Shown here in pieces: positions 43,102 to 50,910 of a DNA stretch of 64,000 bases. The notes under the pieces were generated by a model. That model saw only the letters and a list, made by a program, of their open reading frames with translations. It did not search any database and was not told the DNA's origin. The stretch spans positions 151,054-215,053 of the forward strand of contig NZ_JAHFZZ010000018.1 in assembly GCF_018603905.1 (NCBI RefSeq). Direction: 5' to 3'. The position numbers were made by a program, and so were the translations under genes. Source of the DNA: Nonomuraea sp. NEAU-A123 (lineage in GTDB: Bacteria; Actinomycetota; Actinomycetes; Streptosporangiales; Streptosporangiaceae). Each line of letters opens with the position of its first letter. The first letter of the stretch is position 1.

Positions 43102-44328
43102 CTACAAGGAGTCGGCCGACAGCGCGTCGGCGATGGCCAGGCAGCCCGCGATGCTCCCCCGCGCCAGGTCGTCGATCCACGGCTCGGGCCAGGAGGAGAA
43201 CTTGGCGATGACCACCCCGGCCGCCTCGTGGACGAACAGCATCTGGCCGTGGATGCCCAGGGCCATGTACACCCCGCCCCTGTCCGCGGTGCGGGGCGCG
43301 GCGACCCACCACTGGTTGCGGTAGTAGGCGCCGGGCACGGTCAGGTACGGCGAGCCGTGCCGGGGGAAGGCCGCGGCCTGGTCGCCGTCGGGGGTCAGGG
43401 TGTCGGCGACCCAGCCTTCCGGCACCACCCGTGTCCCGTCGGAGCGCAGCCCGTCTCGCCGCAGGGCCTCGCCGAGGCGGGCCAGATCGCGGGCCGTACA
43501 GCAGACCCCGATGTCCGCCAGGGCGTGGCCGTTGCGGTCGACCGTGATCTCGGCGTCGTGTTCGGCGCCCAGTCGCCGCCACAGATGCCGGGAGATCAGC
43601 TCCGGCACCCGCAGGCCCGTCGCGCGCTCCGCCAGCAGCGCCAGCACGCAGGTCAGGGTCGAGCGGTACTCGAAGTCGCCGCCGTGCGGGCGCACCTGGG
43701 CCAACCGCCAGAAATGGCTGCGCGAGTCCTCGTCCGGCGAGCTCGCCGGGGGCGCCCACTGGCAGATGGAGAAGTAGGCGCGCTGGAGTTCGAGCGTGGT
43801 GATGTCCTCGCGCGTCCCCGTGCGCATGTCCAGCACATGCCGGACGCTGGCCCCGGCCAGCCCGGTGCCGCGGAACTCGGGCACGATCGCGCAGACCTCG
43901 TCGTCCGGCGACAGCGCCCCGGACTCGATCACCGAGCCGACGGCCGTGGCGGTGATGGACTTGGACACCGACATGCACAGATGCCGGGTGGCCGGCCGCA
44001 TGCCGTGGTCGTACTGCTCGTGGACGAGCCGGCCCCGGTGCAGCACGACCAGGGCGTCGGTGTGCGACCACTCGACGAGCTCCGCCACGGTCAGCCGACG
44101 CCTCGGGCCATCCTGGAGGCGCAGTTCCAGCGAGCCCAGACCGGTCCCCTCGGCGATCAGGTCGTGGACGGGCCCCTCACCGCGGGAGATCGGCGCGGTG
44201 GGGATCAACTCTCCGATGCGCTGGTACGCGCTGACGTTGTACGGCGGACGCATCCAGTTCTCCAGCGTCACCGGTCCCATGGCGTCGAAATGGTCATATC
44301 CGGATGAAAGTGATTCCGCAGGCGACAT
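43102..44328 (-). CDS. Beta-lactamase-family serine hydrolase (class C-like fold)
   Basis: A 408-aa cytoplasmic protein of the beta-lactamase/6-aminohexanoate-dimer hydrolase (NylB-like) type. SxxK nucleophile motif SVSKS, with the region VPEFRGTGLAGASVRHVLDMRTG and later GSPYLTVPGAYYRNQWW. No signal peptide, so a cytoplasmic amidase or esterase is more likely than a true beta-lactamase. ATG 44328 has AAAGGAG upstream, directly after a LacI-type operator (44345-44362). It is therefore a probable member of the LacI regulon. Confidence 0.88.
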   Translation of the reverse strand: MSPAESLSSGYDHFDAMGPVTLENWMRPPYNVSAYQRIGELIPTAPISRGEGPVHDLIAEGTGLGSLELRLQDGPRRRLTVAELVEWSHTDALVVLHRGRLVHEQYDHGMRPATRHLCMSVSKSITATAVGSVIESGALSPDDEVCAIVPEFRGTGLAGASVRHVLDMRTGTREDITTLELQRAYFSICQWAPPASSPDEDSRSHFWRLAQVRPHGGDFEYRSTLTCVLALLAERATGLRVPELISRHLWRRLGAEHDAEITVDRNGHALADIGVCCTARDLARLGEALRRDGLRSDGTRVVPEGWVADTLTPDGDQAAAFPRHGSPYLTVPGAYYRNQWWVAAPRTADRGGVYMALGIHGQMLFVHEAAGVVIAKFSSWPEPWIDDLARGSIAGCLAIADALSADSL

Positions 44329-44344
44329 GGGCCTGATTCTCCTT

Positions 44345-44362
44345 TGACGAAACCTTTCGGCA
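44345..44362. promoter_or_regulatory. LacI-family operator-like site (upstream of serine hydrolase)
   Basis: TGACGAAACCTTTCGGCA matches the 18-bp consensus TGCCGAAnCnTTTCGGCA seen at two sites before the importer operon, with one changed base in the left arm. It lies between the divergent serine hydrolase and LacI genes, 16 bp upstream of the hydrolase ATG. Confidence 0.65.
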
Positions 44363-44444
44363 AGGCTAGAAATGGCCTGATCCGCAGTCAAGCGGCCGCA
44401 GAACCTCGCCGCTCCGCGGCCCCAGGCACAGACGGAGTTGCTTC

Positions 44445-45461
44445 ATGAGCACGAAACCAGCGCGCCCCACGATCCGTGATGTGGCGATCCGAGCGGGTGT
44501 GTCCATGACGACGGTCTCCGATGTGGTCAACAGCAAGGGGCGGGTGGATCCCGCGACGCGGGAACGGGTGCTCACGGCCGTCTCGGACGTCGGGTGGCGC
44601 CCGCGGCGCTCCGCCCGCGCGCTGCGCTCCGGCCGGACCGGGGTCTTCGCCATGTGCCTGCCGCTGGGCCACGTCGGCGTGGGCGACTGGCTGACGAACG
44701 CCGAGTACGACATGGCCCTGGTGGCCGCCTGCGCCGCGGCCACCGTCGACTCCGACCGCCAACTCCTGGTGGCTCCGCGCCCCACCGACGTCCGGGACCT
44801 GGCGCGGCTCGACGTCGACGGCGTGATCATCGCCGATCCGCGCGAGGGCGACCAGGCGCTGACGGTGCTCAACAACGCGGGCGTGCCCGCGGTGACCATC
44901 GACCGCGACATCCAGCGTACGGACGGCTGGTGGGTGGAGACCGACAACACGGGCAGCACCCTGCAGGTCCTCGACCACCTCACCGCCCAGGGCGCGAAGC
45001 GGATCGCGCTGGTGACGGCGGACGCCCCCTGGGCCTGGTTCGAGGACACCTCCGCGGCCTACGCGCGCTGGTGCGCCGAGCACGACGTCAAGCCGCAGGT
45101 GCGCCTGATCGACGTGGAGCGGCCCAGGGCGACCGCGGCGGCGGGCGTGCGCAGCCTGCTGCGGCTCAAGAACCCGCCGGACGCCATCTTCGCCATCCCG
45201 TACGGCACCCCGCTCGGCGCCCTGGACGCGATCACCGAGTCGGGACTCTCGGTGCCCGGCGACCTCCTGCTGGCCGGCGGCATGGACGGGCAGATGCTCC
45301 AGGTCTCCTCGCCGCCCATCACCGCCGTCGACCTCCGGCCGATCGAGATGGCCAGGGCCGCGGTCGACCTGCTGGCCAGGCGGGTGAGCGGCGAGAAGGC
45401 GGTGGGCCCCGTCGTCATCCAGACCGAACTCCGGGTGCGGGAGTCGACCTCGCGGCGCTGA
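44445..45461 (+). CDS. LacI-family transcriptional regulator
   Basis: A 338-aa LacI/GalR repressor: HTH IRDVAIRAGVSMTTVSDVVN (residues 10-29), hinge ALRSGRTGVFAM and a periplasmic-binding-protein-like domain. VSDVVN replaces the usual VSRVLN, so the specificity helix is unusual. It sits between the serine hydrolase and the importer operon and is flanked by three operator-like sites. The ligand is probably an intermediate of the pathway encoded by 43102-55703. Confidence 0.92.
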   Translation: MSTKPARPTIRDVAIRAGVSMTTVSDVVNSKGRVDPATRERVLTAVSDVGWRPRRSARALRSGRTGVFAMCLPLGHVGVGDWLTNAEYDMALVAACAAATVDSDRQLLVAPRPTDVRDLARLDVDGVIIADPREGDQALTVLNNAGVPAVTIDRDIQRTDGWWVETDNTGSTLQVLDHLTAQGAKRIALVTADAPWAWFEDTSAAYARWCAEHDVKPQVRLIDVERPRATAAAGVRSLLRLKNPPDAIFAIPYGTPLGALDAITESGLSVPGDLLLAGGMDGQMLQVSSPPITAVDLRPIEMARAAVDLLARRVSGEKAVGPVVIQTELRVRESTSRR

Positions 45462-45527
45462 TCCGCCGAGCCCATCCCCGGCGACCGTCATGCGGGCGGG
45501 CTCCGTTGTCACGCGCACCTCACACCG

Positions 45528-45545
45528 TGCCGAATCGTTTCGGCA
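45528..45545. promoter_or_regulatory. LacI-family operator site 1 (importer operon)
   Basis: TGCCGAATCGTTTCGGCA, a near-perfect dyad (8-bp arms including flanking G and C), 120 bp upstream of site 2. Confidence 0.75.
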
Positions 45546-45617
45546 CACCTTAGGCACGCGCCCTCGAAGCACGCAACAGCCCGGCACCTGCCTCAGTAAT
45601 CCCCCGCTGACGGATCG

Positions 45618-45646
45618 TTGACACCATCAATCGCCGGTGATTGTAT
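45618..45646 (+). promoter_or_regulatory. Sigma-70-like promoter of the importer operon
   Basis: TTGACA (45618-45623), 17-bp spacer, TTGTAT (45641-45646). The -35 is perfect. Operator site 2 begins 1 bp after the -10, so bound LacI would block initiation. Confidence 0.65.
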
Positions 45647-45647
45647 G

Positions 45648-45665
45648 TGCCGAAACGTTCAGGCA
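45648..45665. promoter_or_regulatory. LacI-family operator site 2 (importer operon)
   Basis: TGCCGAAACGTTCAGGCA, same 18-bp layout as site 1 with a less perfect right arm, covering the predicted transcription start. Leader to the binding-protein ATG at 45770 is about 110 bp. Confidence 0.7.
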
Positions 45666-45769
45666 GAACGCTTCGGCCGCCTCAACCGACCAGCGCCCCG
45701 TGCTGCGCTGAGCCTTCACGGGCTGACAGAAATGTCCCCCGGACGAACAGGCGCCGAGAGAGGAACAAC

Positions 45770-46825
45770 ATGAGCGCGCCCCCCAAATCTCCGGACACTC
45801 TCAGCATCCGCCCGCTTCTGATCGGTCTTGTCACTGCCGCGTTTCTTGTCGTGACCGGATGCGCCGGTCAGCCCGGATCCGGCACTACCGGCACCGCTGC
45901 CGGGACGACCACGAACGCGGCGGCGGCGCCCGCCGCCTTCTCCTTCACCGACGACCGGGCGGAGACCGTCAAGCTCGACAAGAAGGAGATCCGGGTCGTC
46001 GCCCAGGAGGACGCCGCCAACGCCCTGATGCACCTCGGCATCAAACCGGTGGGCATCTTCGGCGGCGCGCCCCTCAACGGCAACCCCATGCTCAAAGGGC
46101 TCGACCTGACCGGCATCGAGTCGGTCGGCGAGGTCTTCGGCGAGGTCAAGATGGAGAAGCTGGCCTCCCTGAGGCCGGACGTCATAGTCTCGACCTTCTA
46201 CACGGGAGACGGCGTCCTGTTCCCCGGCGGCGTCTACGGCTTCCAGACCGCGAAGATGCAGAACGACGCCAAGACCATCGCGCCGATCCTGGCCATCGAC
46301 TCGACCAAACCGTCCTCCCACGTCATCGAGCGCTTCTCCGCGCTGGCCAAGGCCCTCGGCGCCGACGTCGACGGAGGGGCGGTCGCGCAGGCCCGGACGA
46401 AGTGGGCCAGTGCGGTCGAGGCGCTGAAGAGCGCGGCCAAGCAGCACCCGGATCTGAAGGTCCTGGCCGTGACCCCGGCCCAGGAACAGGTCTACTTCGC
46501 CGTTCCCGACCTGTTCCCGGACCTGCTCGACCTCAGGGACTGGGGCGTCGACCTGATGACCCCGGACGGCAAGCTCGTCAGCTCCTACTACGAGGCTGTC
46601 AGCTGGGAGAACGCCGCGAAGTACCAGCCGAGCGTCGTCCTGGTCGACGCCCGCGGCTACACGCTGGGCACCGAGGCGCTCAAGAAGTACCCGACGTGGA
46701 ACGCCCTGAAGGCGGTGAAGGCCGGCCAGGTCGGCAGTTGGGTGCGGGTCTCGCTGAACTACGACGACTACACCCGGCAGGTCCAGGACCTGACCGCCGT
46801 ACTTGAGCGGGCCAAGAATGTGTAG
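45770..46825 (+). CDS. FecCD-type importer lipoprotein (substrate-binding protein)
   Basis: A 351-aa lipoprotein with lipobox LVVTGC (C31), an Ala/Thr-Gly linker, then a two-lobed siderophore/B12-type Peripla_BP_2 domain (EIRVVAQEDAANALMHLGI, SLRPDVIVSTF). ATG 45770 follows GAGAGAGGAAC. First gene of the operon with two permeases and an ATPase. Homologues bind siderophores or cobalamin, but the downstream enzymes suggest another small amide ligand. Confidence 0.9.
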   Translation: MSAPPKSPDTLSIRPLLIGLVTAAFLVVTGCAGQPGSGTTGTAAGTTTNAAAAPAAFSFTDDRAETVKLDKKEIRVVAQEDAANALMHLGIKPVGIFGGAPLNGNPMLKGLDLTGIESVGEVFGEVKMEKLASLRPDVIVSTFYTGDGVLFPGGVYGFQTAKMQNDAKTIAPILAIDSTKPSSHVIERFSALAKALGADVDGGAVAQARTKWASAVEALKSAAKQHPDLKVLAVTPAQEQVYFAVPDLFPDLLDLRDWGVDLMTPDGKLVSSYYEAVSWENAAKYQPSVVLVDARGYTLGTEALKKYPTWNALKAVKAGQVGSWVRVSLNYDDYTRQVQDLTAVLERAKNV

Positions 46826-46831
46826 CGCCCC

Positions 46832-47896
46832 GTGAGCACGACCACCGCACGACGCTCCGTCCGCCGTGACCAGGCCCCGCCCCGCCGGGGTCTGGTCGGC
46901 GGGCTGGGGCGCCCCCTCGGCCTGGTGATCGCGATCGCCCTGCTGGCCGCCATCGCCGTGGCCAGCCTGGTGCTGGGTTCCCGGCACCTGCCGATGGACA
47001 CCGCCTACGACGCGCTCCTGCGTTACGACCCCACCGACGAGGCCCAGGCCGTCATCCGCTCCCTGCGCGTCCCGCGGACGGTCATCGGGCTGCTCGTCGG
47101 GCTGGCGCTCGGGCTCGCGGGGGCGGTGATGCAGGGGGTGTCCCGCAACCCGCTGGCCGACCCGGGCATCCTCGGCGTCAACGCCGGTGCCGCGCTCGCG
47201 GTGCTGACCGCGGTGCACTTCTTCGGCGTGACGACCCTGCTCGGCTACGTGTGGTTCGCCTTCGCCGGCGCGGGGGTCGCGGTGGTGGTCGTGTACCTCA
47301 TCTCCAGTCTCGGCAGGGACGGCGCGACCCCGGTGAAGCTGGCGCTGGCGGGCACGGCGGTGACGGCCCTGCTGACCTCCTTCACCACCCTCGTCCAGTT
47401 GCTCGACGTCCGGACCATGGACGCCTACCGTGCCTGGTCCGTCGGGTCGCTCGCGGGGCGCGGGGCCGACGTCGCCGCCGAGGTGTGGCCCTTCGTCGCC
47501 GTGGGAGCCGTGCTGGCGCTGGCCAGTGGCCGCGTGCTCAACACGCTCGCCCTGGGTGACGACGTGGCCCGTTCGCTGGGCCAGAACGTGACGCGGGCCC
47601 GGATCGTCTGCGGGGTGGCGATCATGATTCTGGCGGGCGCCGCCACGGCCGCGGCCGGACCCATCGTCTTCGTCGGCCTGACCGTGCCGCACATCGCCCG
47701 GGCGATCGTCGGCCCGGACTACCGCTGGGTCCTGCCGTACAGCGCGGTGCTGGCCCCCATCCTGCTCCTGGTCGCCGACATCGTGGGCCGGCTGGCCGTG
47801 GCGCCGGCCGAACTGCAGGTCGGCATCGTGACGGCCCTCCTCGGCGCCCCGGTGTTCATCGCCCTCGTCCGTCGCAAGAATCTGGCCTCGCTATGA
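46832..47896 (+). CDS. FecCD-family ABC permease 1
   Basis: A 354-aa membrane permease of the FecCD/BtuC group with about ten hydrophobic helices and GLTVPHIARAIVGPDYRWV, the conserved coupling-helix region. GTG 46832 is used, 6 bp past the binding-protein stop; it overlaps permease 2 by 4 bp. Forms a heterodimer with permease 2. Confidence 0.92.
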   Translation: MSTTTARRSVRRDQAPPRRGLVGGLGRPLGLVIAIALLAAIAVASLVLGSRHLPMDTAYDALLRYDPTDEAQAVIRSLRVPRTVIGLLVGLALGLAGAVMQGVSRNPLADPGILGVNAGAALAVLTAVHFFGVTTLLGYVWFAFAGAGVAVVVVYLISSLGRDGATPVKLALAGTAVTALLTSFTTLVQLLDVRTMDAYRAWSVGSLAGRGADVAAEVWPFVAVGAVLALASGRVLNTLALGDDVARSLGQNVTRARIVCGVAIMILAGAATAAAGPIVFVGLTVPHIARAIVGPDYRWVLPYSAVLAPILLLVADIVGRLAVAPAELQVGIVTALLGAPVFIALVRRKNLASL

Positions 47897-48942
47897 CCTC
47901 TCCCGCCCTCTCCGAGGCCATCGCCTCGGTGTCGCGTACCCGGGGCCGCGTCGCCGGCAGGAGGCGCACGGTCACCGTCGTCCTCGCGCTGGCGGCCGTG
48001 CTGGTGTTCTGCCTGAGCCTGTCCGTCGGCGACTTCACCATCTCGGTCCTGCGCGTACTGCCCGCGGTGTTCGGCGCGGGCGACGGCGGCGAGGTGTTCG
48101 TCGTCCAGTCGCTCCGCCTGCCGAGAGCGTTGCTCGCCGTGCTGGTCGGCGCCGCGTTCGGCATGTCGGGCGCGGTCTTCCAGTCGCTGGCGCGCAACCC
48201 GCTGGCCAGCCCGGACATCCTCGGGATCACCGCGGGCGGCAGCCTGGCCGCGGTGATCGGGCTGACCCTGCTGGGGCTGAGCGGCCTGCCGCTCTCCCTG
48301 GCCGCGACGGCCGGCGCGCTGCTGACCGCGGCCCTCATCTACACCTTCGCCTACCGGCGCGGGCTGTCGAGCTACCGCCTGGTGCTGGTCGGCATCGGCG
48401 TCGGGGCGGTCGCGCTGGCGCTGACCCAGTTCTTCTGGACCCGCGCGCACACCCACGACGCGGCCTCGGCCGCGCTGTGGCTGAGCGGCAGCCTCAACGG
48501 GCGCGGCTGGGAGAACATCGAGCCCATCGCGCTGATGCTCCTGGTGCTGGTCCCGGGCACACTCGCCCTCGGCAAGCAGCTCAACGTGCTCGAACTCGGC
48601 GACGACTCCGCGACGGCCGTCGGCGTGTCCGTCCAGCGGTCCAGGCTGCTGCTGCTCGTGGTGGGGGTGGCGCTGGCCGGAGCCGGGATCGGCGCGGCCG
48701 GTCCGGTGGCCTTCGTGGCGTTCGTCTGCGCGCCCATCGCCCGGCGGCTGTCGCGGTCACCGGGCCCCGCGCTCCTGCCGGCCGCCCTGATCGGATCCGT
48801 CCTCGTCGCGGTGGCCGACCTGATCGGGCGCATGGCCCTGTCCAGCACCGAGGTCTCCGTCGGCATCATCACCGGCATCATCGGCGCCCCCTACCTGCTG
48901 TGGCTGCTGGCCACGACGAACAGCTCAGGACAAGGAGATTGA
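47893..48942 (+). CDS. FecCD-family ABC permease 2
   Basis: A 349-aa FecCD permease, ATGA overlap with permease 1. Conserved LARNPLASPDILGITAGG and FVCAPIARRLSRSPGP. Partner of permease 1. Confidence 0.92.
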   Translation: MTSPALSEAIASVSRTRGRVAGRRRTVTVVLALAAVLVFCLSLSVGDFTISVLRVLPAVFGAGDGGEVFVVQSLRLPRALLAVLVGAAFGMSGAVFQSLARNPLASPDILGITAGGSLAAVIGLTLLGLSGLPLSLAATAGALLTAALIYTFAYRRGLSSYRLVLVGIGVGAVALALTQFFWTRAHTHDAASAALWLSGSLNGRGWENIEPIALMLLVLVPGTLALGKQLNVLELGDDSATAVGVSVQRSRLLLLVVGVALAGAGIGAAGPVAFVAFVCAPIARRLSRSPGPALLPAALIGSVLVAVADLIGRMALSSTEVSVGIITGIIGAPYLLWLLATTNSSGQGD

Positions 48943-48947
48943 CGGCG

Positions 48948-49826
48948 ATGCCATCCTCCCGACTGCCATCCTCCCCCGCGCCTACCTCCCCGGTGGAGCC
49001 CATGACGCCCGCGAACCCCGCGCAGCCCTCCGACGCGCAACAACTGCGCGGCCACCACCTCAGGCTCGGCTACGACGGCGCCGACATCGTCGGCGACCTG
49101 TGCATCGACATCCCGCCCGGGAAGATCACCGTGCTCGTCGGCGCCAACGCGTGCGGCAAGTCGACGACGCTGCGGGCGCTGGCGCGACTGCTCAAACCCC
49201 GCGGCGGCGCCGTCACGCTCGACGGCAAGGCGATCCACGAGATGCCGTCCAAGCAGCTCGCCACCAGGATCGGCATCCTCCCGCAGACGCCCACCGCGCC
49301 CGAGGGCATCACGGTGGCCGACCTGGTCTGCCGCGGCAGGTACCCGCACCAGAAGTGGTTCCGGCAATGGACAGACGAGGACGAGCGGGTGGTCGCCTGG
49401 GCGCTGGAGGCCACCGGCACCGCGGAGATCGCGGGGCGGGCGGTCGACGAACTGTCGGGCGGACAGCGGCAGCGCGTGTGGATCGCGATGGCGCTGGCCC
49501 AGGAGACAGGCATCCTCATGCTCGACGAACCCACCACCTACCTCGACGTACACCACCAAATCGACGTGCTGGACCTGCTGGTACAGCTCAACCGCGAGGA
49601 GGGACGGACCATCGCCGTCGTCCTGCACGACCTGAACCTGGCCTGCCGATACGCCCACCATCTCATCGCCATGCGCAAGGGGGAGATCATCGCCCAGGGC
49701 GAGCCGAGCGCGATCGTCAACGAGGAGCTGGTGGAGGCGGTGTTCGGCCTGAAGTCGAAGGTGATCCCCGACCCGGTCTCACAGACCCCCATGGTGGTGC
49801 CCATCGGCCGCCACCTGCGCTTCTGA
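48948..49826 (+). CDS. FecE-type ABC importer ATPase
   Basis: A 292-aa ATPase with Walker A GANACGKST, Q-loop PQTPTAPEG, signature LSGGQRQR and Walker B ILMLDEPTTYLD. ATG 48948 has AGGAG about 11 bp upstream; a later in-frame ATG (MTPANPAQ) is possible. Energises the importer. Confidence 0.93.
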   Translation: MPSSRLPSSPAPTSPVEPMTPANPAQPSDAQQLRGHHLRLGYDGADIVGDLCIDIPPGKITVLVGANACGKSTTLRALARLLKPRGGAVTLDGKAIHEMPSKQLATRIGILPQTPTAPEGITVADLVCRGRYPHQKWFRQWTDEDERVVAWALEATGTAEIAGRAVDELSGGQRQRVWIAMALAQETGILMLDEPTTYLDVHHQIDVLDLLVQLNREEGRTIAVVLHDLNLACRYAHHLIAMRKGEIIAQGEPSAIVNEELVEAVFGLKSKVIPDPVSQTPMVVPIGRHLRF

Positions 49827-49833
49827 GCCGCCG

Positions 49834-50910
49834 ATGTCCATCAACTTCCACCATTCGGACGAACGCGACCCATTGGCCCGCGGCCTCGGCATCGGGAACC
49901 GCTGGCGCGACCAGATCCTCGGCACGGCCAAGGACTACACGTGGCTGTTCGACGCGGCCGGGCTCGACCCGCACACCGTACGCGCCATCGCCGAGGACAG
50001 CTACGAGCACCTGCGCGACTGGGCGCCCGAACTCGCGGCGGAGATCACCGGCATCGCCCGCGGCACCGGGCTGCGGCTGTGGGAGGTCGCCGCGCTCAAC
50101 AGCCGGACCGAGATCCTGGTCAGGGGCGCCATCGCCGGGCTGAAGGAGTGCACGAGCGCGGTGTGGCTGCCGCCCGGCGAACCGCCCAGGGCGCTGCAGA
50201 CCTGGGACTGGATCCCCTCGATCAGCAACTTCACCGTCCTGCGGCACACCTCCCCCGAGGACCTGACGGTCGCGACGTTCGCCGAGAACGGCGTGCTGGG
50301 CAAGGCGGGCGTCAACAGCTCCGGGCTCGGGCTGCTGTTCACCCTGCTGTGCCACACCTCCGACGGCACGGCCGAGGGCGTACCCATCCACGCGATCGCC
50401 AGGCGCGTCCTCGACACGGCGAGATCCGTGGCCGACGCCGTCGACATCGCCCGCTCGGCCCCTGTCTCGGCGTCGGCCTCGTTCACGGTGGTCACCTGGG
50501 ACGGGCAGGCCGCGGACGGCGCCACGCTGGAGATCTCGCCCGCGGGGGTCGTGGTGCTCCCGCCGGAGGAGGGCTTCCTGCTGCACACCAACCACTTCCT
50601 CGACCCGGGGCTCGCGCCCGGGGACCGGCTCGCGGCCATCGGGGACGACACGCTCCCCCGCCTGGCGGAGCTGCGCGAGCGCAGGCAGGTACTTACCGGG
50701 GCGAGTCGTACGGAATGGGCTCGCGGGCTGGTCTGCCACTGGGCGGACGGCGCGCCGATCTGCGCCCACCCGCGTCCGGGAGCACCGGTGACCGACCGAT
50801 GGGAGACCAAGATGATGATCAGCTTCGACCTCGATCGGCGCTGCCTGGTACTGCAGGAGGGCGGCCCCTGCACCGCTACTGAGGACGGCTGGACGGAGGT
50901 CGCCGTATGA
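49834..50910 (+). CDS. C45-family (isopenicillin N acyltransferase-like) amidase
   Basis: A 358-aa Ntn-hydrolase. Candidate autocatalytic nucleophile C106 in GLKECTSAVW, with the conserved WDWIPS and GVNSSGLGLLF downstream; the preproprotein is cleaved before Cys. Such enzymes transfer or hydrolyse N-acyl groups. It is 7 bp after the ATPase and overlaps the amidohydrolase (ATGA), so it probably hydrolyses the imported compound. Confidence 0.88.
   Translation: MSINFHHSDERDPLARGLGIGNRWRDQILGTAKDYTWLFDAAGLDPHTVRAIAEDSYEHLRDWAPELAAEITGIARGTGLRLWEVAALNSRTEILVRGAIAGLKECTSAVWLPPGEPPRALQTWDWIPSISNFTVLRHTSPEDLTVATFAENGVLGKAGVNSSGLGLLFTLLCHTSDGTAEGVPIHAIARRVLDTARSVADAVDIARSAPVSASASFTVVTWDGQAADGATLEISPAGVVVLPPEEGFLLHTNHFLDPGLAPGDRLAAIGDDTLPRLAELRERRQVLTGASRTEWARGLVCHWADGAPICAHPRPGAPVTDRWETKMMISFDLDRRCLVLQEGGPCTATEDGWTEVAV

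Larger units (their letters stand above)
45462..45769 (+). promoter_or_regulatory. Regulatory gap upstream of the importer operon
   Basis: A 308-bp stretch without a gene, holding two operator-like sites (45528-45545 and 45648-45665) and the sigma-70-type promoter between them. I see no RNA gene or riboswitch in it. Confidence 0.75.

Noticed and set aside
43102..44328. Beta-lactamase resistance gene
   Set aside because: No signal peptide and no KTG/YxN set typical of secreted beta-lactamases; a cytoplasmic amidase/esterase is more likely.
45770..49826. Plain iron-siderophore uptake operon
   Set aside because: Family fits, but there is no iron-box-like sequence, the sites match a LacI operator, and the downstream genes are amidases and an oxidase.
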